Of a DNA stretch of 44,576 nucleotides, positions 6,677-14,046 are shown piece by piece. The stretch is taken from contig JACOYH010000002.1 of assembly GCA_016181965.1 (NCBI GenBank), positions 1-44,576 of the forward strand, written 5' to 3'. The notes under the pieces were generated by a model, which saw only the letters and a program-made list of their open reading frames with translations, ran no database searches and had not been told where the DNA came from. This DNA comes from Candidatus Nealsoniibacteriota bacterium. Lineage in GTDB: Bacteria > Patescibacteriota > Minisyncoccia > Minisyncoccales > MHMH01. The translations under genes were made by a program, and so were the position numbers. Position 1 is the stretch's first letter, and each line of letters starts with the position of its first letter.

Positions 6677-8231
6677 GGAACTTAGTCATGTAGGTCTTCT
6701 CTAGTTTATAACCAAGTTTGCGGTAATAGCCCCTTACCCCCACTCCTGAAATAATCTCAATTTTATTTACTCCCGAGAGTAGGGATATTTTTTCTGCTTC
6801 TTGAAGTAGTTTCTTACCTAAACCCTTATGTTGAGGAGAAGCGGGAGAAGTCCGACCTTCAGCTGGAAGCCGGGCTTTTAACGGCCGGACCTCCAGCGAT
6901 TGGCCAAAAGTGTGCACTTCTCTAATCATGGCAAACGGTCGAGAACCGTTCTCGACACAAACGCGCAGACGGAGAAGAGAGTAGAGTTTACTCTGGTTTT
7001 TATTCTCAAAAGTGAGGAATATTTCTTTGCCGCCAGATGCTTGATAGTCGCGGCGGAATAAGAACAATTTTTCTTTAGCATTATAATCCCCCTTAACCTC
7101 GCGACATCTAATGCACTTGCAATGCCCGGTTATCATTTGTCTAAGGTTAGACAGTTTGGCGGGTCCGGCGATGATGCTTTGGCTCGGAATGTCTCGGGTG
7201 ATTCTTTGGATTCTCACATAGGGAGGCACTGATTTTTTTATTGCTTTCACCAATGCAATTAACTGGTGCTTTGTATAGGGTTTATATTTTTTATTTTTCC
7301 ACCAGCGATAAAGCGGAGCTTCCTTTAAAAGCGCGCAAGGGTATATTTTAAGCATATCCGGCTGAAAATCGCCATTAGAAAAAAGCTCTCTAAACATTTT
7401 TTTATCTCTTAGTGTATTTGCGCCGGGAAGATTCGGCATCATTTGATAGCAAACCTTAAAGCCAGCGTCTTTTAGTAATTTTGTTGCTCGAATCGTCTCA
7501 TTTCGACCGTGGCCTCTTTTAATCAGCTTCAGCGCATCGTCATAAATGCTTTGAACCCCGAGTTCTGCCATGGTCGCCCCAAGCTCTCTGAGTCGTTGGA
7601 TTTCTTTTTCTGTGATGAAGTCGGGCCTGGTTTCAATCGATAGACCGACTATGCGGTGTCGCGCCGTTTCATTGCACTTCTGGGCTTTAGAGATGTCCGA
7701 CCTCCCGCGGGCGTTGCAGGCGTCAAAGCAACGCTTAACAAACCAGGTCTGATAATTTTTTGGATAAAACGACCAGGTTCCCCCAATAATTCTTAGCTCT
7801 ATTTTGTCTGTGGGATGCCCGGTCATTTCGAGCGCCCGCAAGCGCATTTTCACCTGATCATAGGGGTCATATTTATTGAGAATAGCCCGCATAACTGCCG
7901 GTTCGTTATTGAGATAGCTTTTCGGACTGCCTTTTTGCGACGGGCAGTAGATGCACTTGCCCGGGCAGGGGTATGGCTTGGTTAACACCGAAATATTGAC
8001 TATGCCCGAAAGAGATCTGACCGGCCTTGTTATTAAAAGATTTTTTACAAGGGGCGAGGCCTGAAGAGTTTTATTTTCGACTAATTTATGATAAGTTCTT
8101 AATAAGCTTATATTGGTCGGGCAGGGCGCCTTGTATTTCTTGGCCACTCTTCTTTTAACCATACTTAAATCCGCGCCGGACTTGCCCGCGTCGTTAATTA
8201 ATTCCCTAATGATAGTTTCCAAAATATCCAT
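6666..8231 (-). CDS. elp3: Elp3-type radical SAM and acetyltransferase-like tRNA wobble-uridine modification enzyme
   Basis: Elp3 adds the carboxymethyl group to C5 of U34 in tRNAs from acetyl-CoA and SAM. In order, the 521 residues contain an N-terminal helical tRNA-binding part, the radical-SAM cluster motif CPGKCIYC (CX3CX2C), IELRIIGGTWSFYP, IVGLSIETRPD and QMMPNLPG. The C-terminal GNAT-like domain has REVHTFGQ and the acetyl-CoA-binding QHKGLGKKLLQEAE. Two or three palindromic insertions interrupt less conserved places (6847-6897, 6938-6956, perhaps 7690-7704). The start overlaps, head to head, the start of a Trm9-like methyltransferase gene. TAATCT lies 6 nt before the ATG on the minus strand. 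Confidence 0.95.
   Translation of the reverse strand: MDILETIIRELINDAGKSGADLSMVKRRVAKKYKAPCPTNISLLRTYHKLVENKTLQASPLVKNLLITRPVRSLSGIVNISVLTKPYPCPGKCIYCPSQKGSPKSYLNNEPAVMRAILNKYDPYDQVKMRLRALEMTGHPTDKIELRIIGGTWSFYPKNYQTWFVKRCFDACNARGRSDISKAQKCNETARHRIVGLSIETRPDFITEKEIQRLRELGATMAELGVQSIYDDALKLIKRGHGRNETIRATKLLKDAGFKVCYQMMPNLPGANTLRDKKMFRELFSNGDFQPDMLKIYPCALLKEAPLYRWWKNKKYKPYTKHQLIALVKAIKKSVPPYVRIQRITRDIPSQSIIAGPAKLSNLRQMITGHCKCIRCREVKGDYNAKEKLFLFRRDYQASGGKEIFLTFENKNQSKLYSLLRLRVCVENGSRPFAMIREVHTFGQSLEVRPLKARLPAEGRTSPASPQHKGLGKKLLQEAEKISLLSGVNKIEIISGVGVRGYYRKLGYKLEKTYMTKFLSA
6847..6897. repeat. Compound palindromic insertion in elp3, GNAT domain
   Basis: GAAGTCCGACCTTC (6847-6860) is followed by a 14-bp imperfect stem, GCTGGAAGCCGGGC (6862-6875) with GCCGGACCTCCAGC (6884-6897). 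It encodes extra residues (roughly LEVRPLKARLPAEGRTS) between REVHTFGQ and QHKGLG, where the family usually has a shorter linker. Confidence 0.65.
6938..6956. repeat. 19-bp palindrome in elp3
   Basis: GTCGAGAA (6938-6945) and TTCTCGAC (6949-6956) form perfect 8-bp arms around CCG. It is translated in frame as part of VENGSRPF just before REVH, a position that varies in the family. Confidence 0.7.
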
Positions 8232-8928
8232 GAAAAAAGATTACGCAGAATATCTGCTCAAAAAGACAACTGAAGATTATAACCTGATTGCCAGGGATTT
8301 TTCAAGAACCCGCCGTTTTATTTGGGAGGATATCAAGCCCTTATCTGATTTTACCGTAACGGGGGAGAAGGTGTTAGATATTGGCTGCGGCAACGGCCGG
8401 CTTTTGCAAATTTTTCAAGATATTGATATTGATTATACCGGCATTGATGCGTCAAAAGAATTGATTGCCGAAGCCCAAAAATATTACCCAAATGCCAGAT
8501 TCCATGTTTACGACGCTTTGCGCATGCCTTTGCCGACCAACTATTTTGACAAGGTCTACGCTATCGCTGTTTTGCACCACATTCCTTCTCAAGAATTGCG
8601 CATTAGGTTTCTAAAAGAAGCCAAAAGGGTTTTAAGGCAGGAGGGGTTGCTGATTTTAACTGTTTGGAATTTATGGAATTGGCAGGGCCTTGGGCTGATT
8701 CTAAAACATCTTTTTCTAAAAATTACCGGCAAATCAAAATTGGATTTCAAAGATGTTTTTATCCCTTGGGCAGGCACTTGCCAAAGGTACATTCACGTTT
8801 TTAGCAAAGGGGAACTGGAGCATCTCGTGGAAGATGCCGGCTTTAAGGTAAAAGAAATCGGCGTTTTGGGCGCAAACAATAAAAAGAACAAAAATTTTTA
8901 TATTGTGGCCGAGGATATCTCGCCATAA
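8230..8928 (+). CDS. Class I SAM methyltransferase resembling Trm9/ABH8 tRNA wobble methyltransferases
   Basis: Trm9-type enzymes methylate the carboxymethyl made by Elp3, giving mcm5U34. The 232-residue product has the family-like start YNLIARDFSRTRRFIWEDI, SAM motif I VLDIGCGNGRLL, motif II GIDASKELI, a DALRMPLPTNYFDKVY stretch and AVLHHIPSQELRIRFLKE followed by LLILTVWNLWNWQ. This order and the STR-like tryptophan-containing N-terminus resemble Trm9 more than generic methyltransferases. The ATG at 8230 overlaps the elp3 start on the other strand. Substrate is inferred from similarity and neighbour; a generic methyltransferase is the alternative. Confidence 0.75.
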   Translation: MKKDYAEYLLKKTTEDYNLIARDFSRTRRFIWEDIKPLSDFTVTGEKVLDIGCGNGRLLQIFQDIDIDYTGIDASKELIAEAQKYYPNARFHVYDALRMPLPTNYFDKVYAIAVLHHIPSQELRIRFLKEAKRVLRQEGLLILTVWNLWNWQGLGLILKHLFLKITGKSKLDFKDVFIPWAGTCQRYIHVFSKGELEHLVEDAGFKVKEIGVLGANNKKNKNFYIVAEDISP

Positions 8929-8935
8929 AAAATAA

Positions 8936-9010
8936 GCCCTCGTAGTTTAACGGATAGAATACAGACCTCCGGAGTCTGGGATAGGGGTTCGATTCCTCTC
9001 GAGGGCACCA
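8936..9010 (+). tRNA. tRNA-Arg (anticodon CCG)
   Basis: The acceptor stem GCCCTCG (8936-8942) pairs with CGAGGGC (9000-9006). The anticodon arm CAGAC/GTCTG holds the loop CTCCGGA with anticodon CCG at 8969-8971, which reads CGG. The T loop TTCGATT is normal. Discriminator A is at 9007 and CCA is encoded at 9008-9010. Confidence 0.97.
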
Positions 9011-9017
9011 TTGAGGA

Positions 9018-9126
9018 AACATCGGTTCAAAGAAAAAGCCAAAATACCTGCCAAGAACTTTGCCGAGGGCTGTCCTTGCCAGAATCTGGCAAGGACAGTC
9101 CTCGGCAAACTCGGCATTCCGATGTT
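9018..9126. repeat. Structured intergenic sequence with a 23-bp hairpin
   Basis: A near-perfect 23-bp stem (9059-9081 with 9087-9109, one G-T pair, 5-nt loop) is nested within a weaker outer stem, AACATCGG (9018-9025) with CCGATGTT (9119-9126). It fills the space between tRNA-Arg and the next promoter. It could be a processed small RNA, a tRNA-trailer structure or a palindromic element. Part of it matches the murE palindromes. Confidence 0.6.
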
Positions 9127-9159
9127 GCGTTTCGAAGTAAAATGCGCCCCTATTTTATT

Positions 9160-9187
9160 TTGCCAAAAGTGGAAGCTTTGGTATAAT
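9160..9187 (+). promoter_or_regulatory. Promoter of the SLOG-fold gene
   Basis: TTGCCA (9160-9165), a 16-bp spacer and a consensus TATAAT (9182-9187) lie only 8 nt before the ATG at 9196. No Shine-Dalgarno is present, so a leaderless or nearly leaderless mRNA is expected. Confidence 0.7.
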
Positions 9188-9195
9188 AAAAAAAT

Positions 9196-9741
9196 ATGAA
9201 ATACAAAATTGCCGTCAGCGGGGCGGCGGAAATCGGCCACTGCGCCAAAAATGTAAAAGAAGCATCAAAAGAGATTGGCAGAGAAATCATTAAACATGGT
9301 TGCGTTTTGGTAACCGGAGCCACTACCGGCTGTCCTTATTTTGCAGCCGAAGGCGCTAAGCAGGAAGGAGGCATTAGTATCGGCTTTTCTCCGGCCGCTT
9401 CCGAAGCCGCGCATAAGAAGACCTATAAACTGCCCAATGACCAGTTTGACGTTATGGTTTATACTGGCTTTGATTATTCCGGCAGAAATCTTTTAATGAC
9501 GAGGGCGGCTGACGGAGTGATTATTGTTTGCGGTAGAATGGGCACGCTGAATGAATTCACCATTGCCTATGAAGATCGAAAGCCCGTCGGAGTTCTTTTG
9601 GGTTCGGGCGGAACAGCCGACCTTATCCAAGGGCTTACTCGGCGCCCTCACAAAAGGAGGGGAGTTATTATTTACGACACCGAGCCCAAAAATCTAGTAA
9701 AAAAACTCGTCGAAGAGATAAAGAAAACGAAAAGGTCGTAA
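9196..9741 (+). CDS. SLOG/LOG-like Rossmann protein (lysine decarboxylase-like, TIGR00725 type)
   Basis: The 181-residue protein has the nucleotide-binding fold of the LOG superfamily: GCVLVTGATTGCPYFAAEGAKQEGG, then SGRNLLMTRAADGVIIVCGRMGTLNEF. The last part takes the place of the PGGxGTxxE motif of true LOG phosphoribohydrolases. Because the two glycines and the catalytic context differ, the cytokinin-type reaction should not be assumed. Members of the wider superfamily bind nucleotides or process nucleotide monophosphates. It has its own promoter and is followed 18 nt later by an EF-Tu domain II-like gene. Confidence 0.8.
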   Translation: MKYKIAVSGAAEIGHCAKNVKEASKEIGREIIKHGCVLVTGATTGCPYFAAEGAKQEGGISIGFSPAASEAAHKKTYKLPNDQFDVMVYTGFDYSGRNLLMTRAADGVIIVCGRMGTLNEFTIAYEDRKPVGVLLGSGGTADLIQGLTRRPHKRRGVIIYDTEPKNLVKKLVEEIKKTKRS

Positions 9742-9759
9742 TTTAAATAATCAAAACTT

Positions 9760-10023
9760 ATGGCAGCAGACAAAAAAGAAGATAAATTAATAGGTAAAAT
9801 CAGCCACTATTTCGGCAATATCGGCGTGGCAGTGATTGATTTATCAGACAAACTTAAAGAAGGCGAAGAAATTAGGATTGTCGGAGGAGAAACGGATTTT
9901 ACGCAAGAAGCAAAGTCGATTGAGGTAGACCGTAAGAAAGTTAAAGAAGCTAAAAATGGCGAGTCGGTTGGACTGAAGGTGGAACAGAAGGTAAGGGAGG
10001 GGTATAAAGTTTTCAAGGTCTAA
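9760..10023 (+). CDS. Small EF-Tu domain II-like (translation elongation factor-like) protein
   Basis: This 87-residue protein reads as a stand-alone beta-barrel of the translation-factor domain II type: KLIGKISHYFGNIGVAVIDLSDKLKEGEEIRIVGGETDF and the closing GLKVEQKVREGYKVFKV. No G domain is attached. Similar stand-alone domains are known in archaea and candidate phyla, where their role is not established. RNA or protein binding is plausible. Confidence 0.75.
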   Translation: MAADKKEDKLIGKISHYFGNIGVAVIDLSDKLKEGEEIRIVGGETDFTQEAKSIEVDRKKVKEAKNGESVGLKVEQKVREGYKVFKV

Positions 10024-10061
10024 ATTATTTTTTAGTCATCGTTTTGTTCGCCATTTAGCCA

Positions 10062-10604
10062 ATGGTTCAATATTTTCCTTTTCGAAAAGAATTAAATCAA
10101 GCGCGGGGTTATCTAAAAACACGAGGGCCAAAGTCAAAAAAGAACGAGCAGGAGTATGGGCCCGGGAAAACCGATATTCTGGTTTGCGAGCAATGCCGGG
10201 CTTTTTATTGGCACAAATCGTGGCACCGCAATCTTGAGGATTACCCCGCACTTAATCAAGAAAAAGGCCTTAAGTTCACGACCTGCCCTGCCTGCCAGAT
10301 GATAAAGGACAAGCGATACGAGGGTCAGGTTTTAGTGCAGAATGCTCCAGTCGAAATGAAAGCTGGCATCAAAAAGTTGGCGGAAACCTATGGCCAACGA
10401 GCCACAGAAAATGATGCAATGGATAGGGTGATTTCAATAGAGGAGACAGGCCCGATTATTGAAATAAAAACCACTGAAAATCAGATGGCCAAACGCTTGG
10501 CTAAAAAAATCAGCGAGGTTTACCGAGGCAAATTCGAGCTCTCTATTAGTAATTCTAAAGGAGAAGACACGGCTAGGGCAAGATTAACATTTAAAGGCAA
10601 ATGA
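10062..10604 (+). CDS. Zinc-ribbon protein, BCAM0308/NMD3-like
   Basis: The 180-residue protein has two CxxC knuckles, VCEQC (about residue 46) and TCPAC (about residue 78), spaced like a treble-clef or ribbon. The C-terminal part RVISIEETGPIIEIKTTENQMAKRLAKKISEVYRGK looks like a small alpha/beta domain. The architecture resembles BCAM0308-family proteins and, more distantly, NMD3 zinc domains of ribosome export/assembly factors. Binding of RNA or ribosomes is an inference. The stop overlaps the next start by ATGA. Confidence 0.6.
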   Translation: MVQYFPFRKELNQARGYLKTRGPKSKKNEQEYGPGKTDILVCEQCRAFYWHKSWHRNLEDYPALNQEKGLKFTTCPACQMIKDKRYEGQVLVQNAPVEMKAGIKKLAETYGQRATENDAMDRVISIEETGPIIEIKTTENQMAKRLAKKISEVYRGKFELSISNSKGEDTARARLTFKGK

Positions 10605-10891
10605 TTACAATTATTGTTGCCTCCCTTGGGGGAGGCATTTTAAGGGGCTTGGTTGGTTTTATTAAGCACCAATTTTCGTATAAAGATGTCGGCTTTCGGC
10701 TTAATTATTTTTTGGGAATGATGTTTTTATCGGGAGTCGTCGGCCTGACGACGGCCATCGCCGTTAGAGAAGCCGGTTTTACTCTTTTGGGTTCTTTTAC
10801 CCCGGCCTTGGCTTTTATTGTCGGTTACGCGGGAGGCGATTTCTTGGAAAATCTTTACAAAATAATAGTCAAAAAATTCCCATTAAGCTGA
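10601..10891 (+). CDS. Small hydrophobic membrane protein, unknown function
   Basis: The 96-residue product has about three hydrophobic segments (IIVASLGGGILRGLVGFI, FLGMMFLSGVVGLTTAIAV and LGSFTPALAFIVGYAGGDFL). I recognise no family; the glycine-rich first helix and size are holin-like or small-scaffold-like. It overlaps the preceding zinc-ribbon gene by 4 nt and is 1 nt before the permease gene, so all three are probably cotranscribed. Confidence 0.65.
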   Translation: MITIIVASLGGGILRGLVGFIKHQFSYKDVGFRLNYFLGMMFLSGVVGLTTAIAVREAGFTLLGSFTPALAFIVGYAGGDFLENLYKIIVKKFPLS

Positions 10892-10892
10892 T

Positions 10893-12017
10893 ATGTGGAA
10901 TTTTATAAAAGCGCTTTCAATTTTTGTCGGCACAATCATTGGCGTGGGTATTTTTGGTTTGCCTTATGTCACTATGCAAGCCGGTTTTCCGGTAGTGCTT
11001 TTTTATTTTTTGATGCTTACCGGCGTGGCGATTGCCATTCATCTAATGTACGGAGAAATTTCTTTGGCAACAAAATCCTTGCATCGTTTACCGGGCCTAG
11101 TTGGCGAATATATGGGGCCGCGCTGGAAAAACTTCACTCTTTGGATTTTTATGCTTGGGCTTTTAGGCGCGCTTTTGGCCTATTTAATTGTCGGCGGCAA
11201 ATTTTTAAATTTATTTTTTTCTCCTTATTTCGGCGGCTCGGAGGCGATTTATACTTTGATTTTTTGGGCAATCGGCACATTGCTGATTTTTCAAGGCATA
11301 CGAAGCATTGCCATTATTGAGATTACTTTGCTTTTGGTTTTCTTTGGACTTTTGGCGCTGTTTTTTGTAAAAACGACTCCGTTTATCGCCGTGGATAATT
11401 TTCAAAATATTGATTGGAAATTTTTTGCCCTTCCCTACGGAGTAGTTCTTTTTTCTTTATGGGGCAGCGATATGATACCCGAGGTTAAGGAAGTGCTTGG
11501 AAAAGACGGCCGGGCTATGCTGAAATGGGTTTTGATTTCGGGGATATCGTTGGCCGCCCTAACTTACTTGTTTTTCATTTATATTATTTTTGGCGCTACC
11601 GGCTCACAGACATCCAAAGAAGCAATCGCCGGCTTGGTGCAGGTGGCGGGCAACGGGATCATCCGCACAGGTTTTATTTTTGGTATTATCACCTGTTTTA
11701 CGTCTTTTTTAACGCTGGGTTTAACGCTTAAAAAAGGCCTTTGGTACGATCAAGGACTCAACCCGCATTTGTCTTGGTTTATTGCCTGTTTTCTGCCTCT
11801 CTTTTTATTCTTTGCGGGCTTGCGCGCGTTTATTGATATTATTGGGTTGACGGGAGCTGTGGCCATTGGATTAGTTGGCATTATAATTGTTTTGCTTTAT
11901 AAAAAGTTTTTGTGGGTGGAGTTTAATCGTAAGATGAACCCGTTTTTTTATTTTTTCGGGTTATTTTTTGTGATAGGTATTTTTCTGGAGATTTTTTATT
12001 TCGTTTACGCAAAATGA
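10893..12017 (+). CDS. Amino-acid permease, HAAAP/APC superfamily
   Basis: The 374-residue inner-membrane protein has about eleven hydrophobic segments. Its N-terminus, SIFVGTIIGVGIFGLPYVTMQAGF, is the unwound TM1 motif (GxGIFxLP) typical of the hydroxy/aromatic amino-acid permease and related APC families. It probably imports amino acids with a cation gradient, in line with an organism lacking visible amino-acid biosynthesis. The exact substrate cannot be read from the sequence. Confidence 0.85.
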   Translation: MWNFIKALSIFVGTIIGVGIFGLPYVTMQAGFPVVLFYFLMLTGVAIAIHLMYGEISLATKSLHRLPGLVGEYMGPRWKNFTLWIFMLGLLGALLAYLIVGGKFLNLFFSPYFGGSEAIYTLIFWAIGTLLIFQGIRSIAIIEITLLLVFFGLLALFFVKTTPFIAVDNFQNIDWKFFALPYGVVLFSLWGSDMIPEVKEVLGKDGRAMLKWVLISGISLAALTYLFFIYIIFGATGSQTSKEAIAGLVQVAGNGIIRTGFIFGIITCFTSFLTLGLTLKKGLWYDQGLNPHLSWFIACFLPLFLFFAGLRAFIDIIGLTGAVAIGLVGIIIVLLYKKFLWVEFNRKMNPFFYFFGLFFVIGIFLEIFYFVYAK

Positions 12018-12028
12018 TTTAATTTATT

Positions 12029-13273
12029 ATGCTGGTTGCCGATTTTCACATCCATAGTAAATACTCCCGCGCCACTTCCAAAGAAATGGATTTAGAGGTC
12101 TTAGATAAGTGGGCCGTCATCAAGGGCATTAATGTTTTGGGCACTGGCGACTTCACGCATCCGGCATGGTTTAGTAATATTAAGGAAAAATTGGAGCCCG
12201 CCGAGTCCGGTTTGTTGAAATTGAAGCAAGGAGTCAGTCAGACGCGTTTTATTCTGACTGCCGAAATCAGTTGCATTTATTCCAAAAACGGCAAGGTCAG
12301 AAAGATTCACGTTATTATTTTCGCGCCATCCTTTTTTGCGGTTGAGCAAATTAGGGCCCGGCTCGACAGTATTGGTAATTTAAAATCAGACGGCAGGCCG
12401 ATTCTCGGGCTGGATGCCAAAGAATTGGCTAAAATTGTCTTTTCCGTTTCCCCGGAATGTTTGGTTGTTCCGGCCCACGCTTGGACTCCTTGGTTTAGTA
12501 TTTTCGGATCAAAATCGGGTTTTGATTCTATCGAGGAGTGTTTTGAGGAGTACGCAAAATATATTTACGCTATCGAAACCGGTTTATCGTCGGACCCGGC
12601 TATGAATTGGCGCCTTTCCGGCCTTGATAAAATTGCCCTTATTTCAAACAGCGACAGCCACAGCCCATCCAAAATCGGCAGAGAAGCTAATGTTTTCGAT
12701 GTGGCCTTAAGCTATGCAGAAATCGCCAAGGCGATAAGGGAAAAGAATCCGCAAAAATTTTTGTACACTGTAGAATTTTTCCCCGAAGAAGGTAAGTATC
12801 ATTATGACGGACACCGCAGCTGCAATGTTCGGCTTTCTCCGCCGGAGTCAAAAAGATACAATAATATTTGTCCGACCTGCCTTCGCCCCTTAACTATCGG
12901 GGTGATGAACCGGGTAGAGCAGTTAGCCGACCGTGCCGAAGGATTTAAACCAGAAAGCGCCATTCCTTTTAGAAGATTAGTGCCTTTGATTGAAATTATA
13001 TCTGAATGTTTAGACACGGGCCCCTCCAGCCAAAAAGCTATTCTGGGGTATAATAATTTAATAGAAAAACTCGGCAGCGAATTTAATATTTTGTTGTCAG
13101 CCAGCGAGGCGGATTTAGCCGCTGCCGCTACTCCAGAAATCGCCGAGGGAATCGTTAGAGTGAGAGAAGGGAATATTCAAATTGAACCCGGTTACGACGG
13201 CGTGTATGGTAAAGTTAGTGTTTTTTCAAAATTAGAAAAAAGAGAAATAACAATGCAAAAAACCCTGCTTTAA
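12029..13273 (+). CDS. Endonuclease Q (EndoQ), PHP-domain DNA repair nuclease
   Basis: EndoQ cuts 5' of deaminated bases (uracil, hypoxanthine) and abasic sites. The 414-residue protein opens with the PHP metal motif DFHIHSKYSRAT and continues with GTGDFTHPAW, LTAEISCIY, VPAHAWTPWFSIFG and SNSDSHS. It has a C-terminal zinc-binding group (SCNVRLSPPESKR and CPTC). This order matches EndoQ rather than other PHP phosphoesterases. The enzyme is best known from Thermococcales and some other archaea and bacteria. It is followed by its own terminator. Confidence 0.9.
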   Translation: MLVADFHIHSKYSRATSKEMDLEVLDKWAVIKGINVLGTGDFTHPAWFSNIKEKLEPAESGLLKLKQGVSQTRFILTAEISCIYSKNGKVRKIHVIIFAPSFFAVEQIRARLDSIGNLKSDGRPILGLDAKELAKIVFSVSPECLVVPAHAWTPWFSIFGSKSGFDSIEECFEEYAKYIYAIETGLSSDPAMNWRLSGLDKIALISNSDSHSPSKIGREANVFDVALSYAEIAKAIREKNPQKFLYTVEFFPEEGKYHYDGHRSCNVRLSPPESKRYNNICPTCLRPLTIGVMNRVEQLADRAEGFKPESAIPFRRLVPLIEIISECLDTGPSSQKAILGYNNLIEKLGSEFNILLSASEADLAAAATPEIAEGIVRVREGNIQIEPGYDGVYGKVSVFSKLEKREITMQKTLL

Positions 13274-13303
13274 TGAAACGATGTCCGACCTCGTTTCATT
13301 TTT
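13272..13303 (+). terminator. Terminator of the EndoQ gene
   Basis: A 10-bp stem, AATGAAACGA (13272-13281) with TCGTTTCATT (13291-13300), is followed by TTT. Its loop, TGTCCGACC, contains the GTCCGAC core seen in several palindromes of this window. Confidence 0.75.
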
Positions 13304-13311
13304 AAAAGGAA

Positions 13312-13334
13312 AACCGCCGATAGCGGCGGCTTTT
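13312..13334. terminator. Bidirectional terminator between EndoQ and the prepilin gene
   Basis: CCGCCG (13314-13319) and CGGCGG (13324-13329) form a GC stem with loop ATAG, flanked by AAAA on one side and TTTT on the other. It therefore works for the plus strand and for the convergent minus-strand gene. Confidence 0.85.
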
Positions 13335-13342
13335 GATTTAGA

Positions 13343-13945
13343 TTAGGGGAAAATCTTTTCCCAACTCGTTCCATTTTCATTGAGCTGGTACAGTTCGACT
13401 ATTCTCCCTTCTTCGGCCTGCGTTTTCTTCAGCAAGAAGATGTACTCGTAATTGTCTGTTTCGTCTCGTTTCAGCTGCGTAGAACGGGGAAGCGACAGCA
13501 GATAATCATCGATAAAGGAAAATGTCAGGTGTCCGGTCTCGCGTCTGACTTGCGTTGTAGCGTTCCAGTCGAGCTGGGTGTAGTCAGCTAAAGCAGCATC
13601 GGTGACGGCAATTTTAGGAGTTGCCGTGGCGCCACCGCTGTTGACAGTGAAGGTGGTCGATCCGTCAACCGTAGCTCCCTTATAGGTAAAAGTGTGGGTT
13701 GAAGTGTTGAGAGAAATTGTTTCTTCCGGCCAATCCGATTTTCTGGAGTCGGTGTTGTACCGGTTAAGCGCGGTGGTAATTGCGTTGGCGTCGGCAATGG
13801 CTGCCGTTTTTTCAGCTGCCGTGCCGCTGGTGCCAATACTGGTCACGACGATCACGGCCAGAATTGTCATGATGAGCATGACCACGGTGACCTCAATCAG
13901 CGTGAAACCCTGCTCACCCTTGTGCGCGGTCTTGAGCCAGTCCAT
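13343..13945 (-). CDS. Type IV prepilin-like protein
   Basis: The 200-residue protein begins with a 14-residue positively charged leader ending in KGEQG, then FTLIEVTVVMLIMTILAVIVV. This is a class III (prepilin) signal cleaved after Gly by PilD, followed by the hydrophobic assembly helix with Glu at +5. The rest is a Thr-, Ala- and Asn-rich globular head (DSRKSDWPEETI to SWEKIFP). It should assemble into a type IV pilus or pseudopilus at the cell envelope. The start has a strong AAGGAGGA site 5-6 nt upstream and a consensus promoter. Assembly genes are not in the window. Confidence 0.92.
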   Translation of the reverse strand: MDWLKTAHKGEQGFTLIEVTVVMLIMTILAVIVVTSIGTSGTAAEKTAAIADANAITTALNRYNTDSRKSDWPEETISLNTSTHTFTYKGATVDGSTTFTVNSGGATATPKIAVTDAALADYTQLDWNATTQVRRETGHLTFSFIDDYLLSLPRSTQLKRDETDNYEYIFLLKKTQAEEGRIVELYQLNENGTSWEKIFP

Positions 13946-13978
13946 TGATTTTCCTCCTTGGTAATAGTGCTACTTTTA

Positions 13979-14007
13979 CATATAGAGCTGTTTCTCGCGG
14001 GTGTCAA
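13979..14007 (-). promoter_or_regulatory. Consensus promoter of the prepilin gene
   Basis: On the minus strand TTGACA (14002-14007) and TATATG (13979-13984) are separated by exactly 17 bp. About 30 nt of leader with a strong ribosome binding site follow. High expression of the pilin is expected. Confidence 0.8.
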
Positions 14008-14046
14008 TGCTTGCGCTCGCGCGGGTGTTGGGTTAAAAATAAAAAT

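Noticed and set aside
12868-12890. Another GTCCGAC palindrome in the EndoQ gene
   Set aside because: The bases encode the conserved zinc motif CPTC and have no complementary arms.
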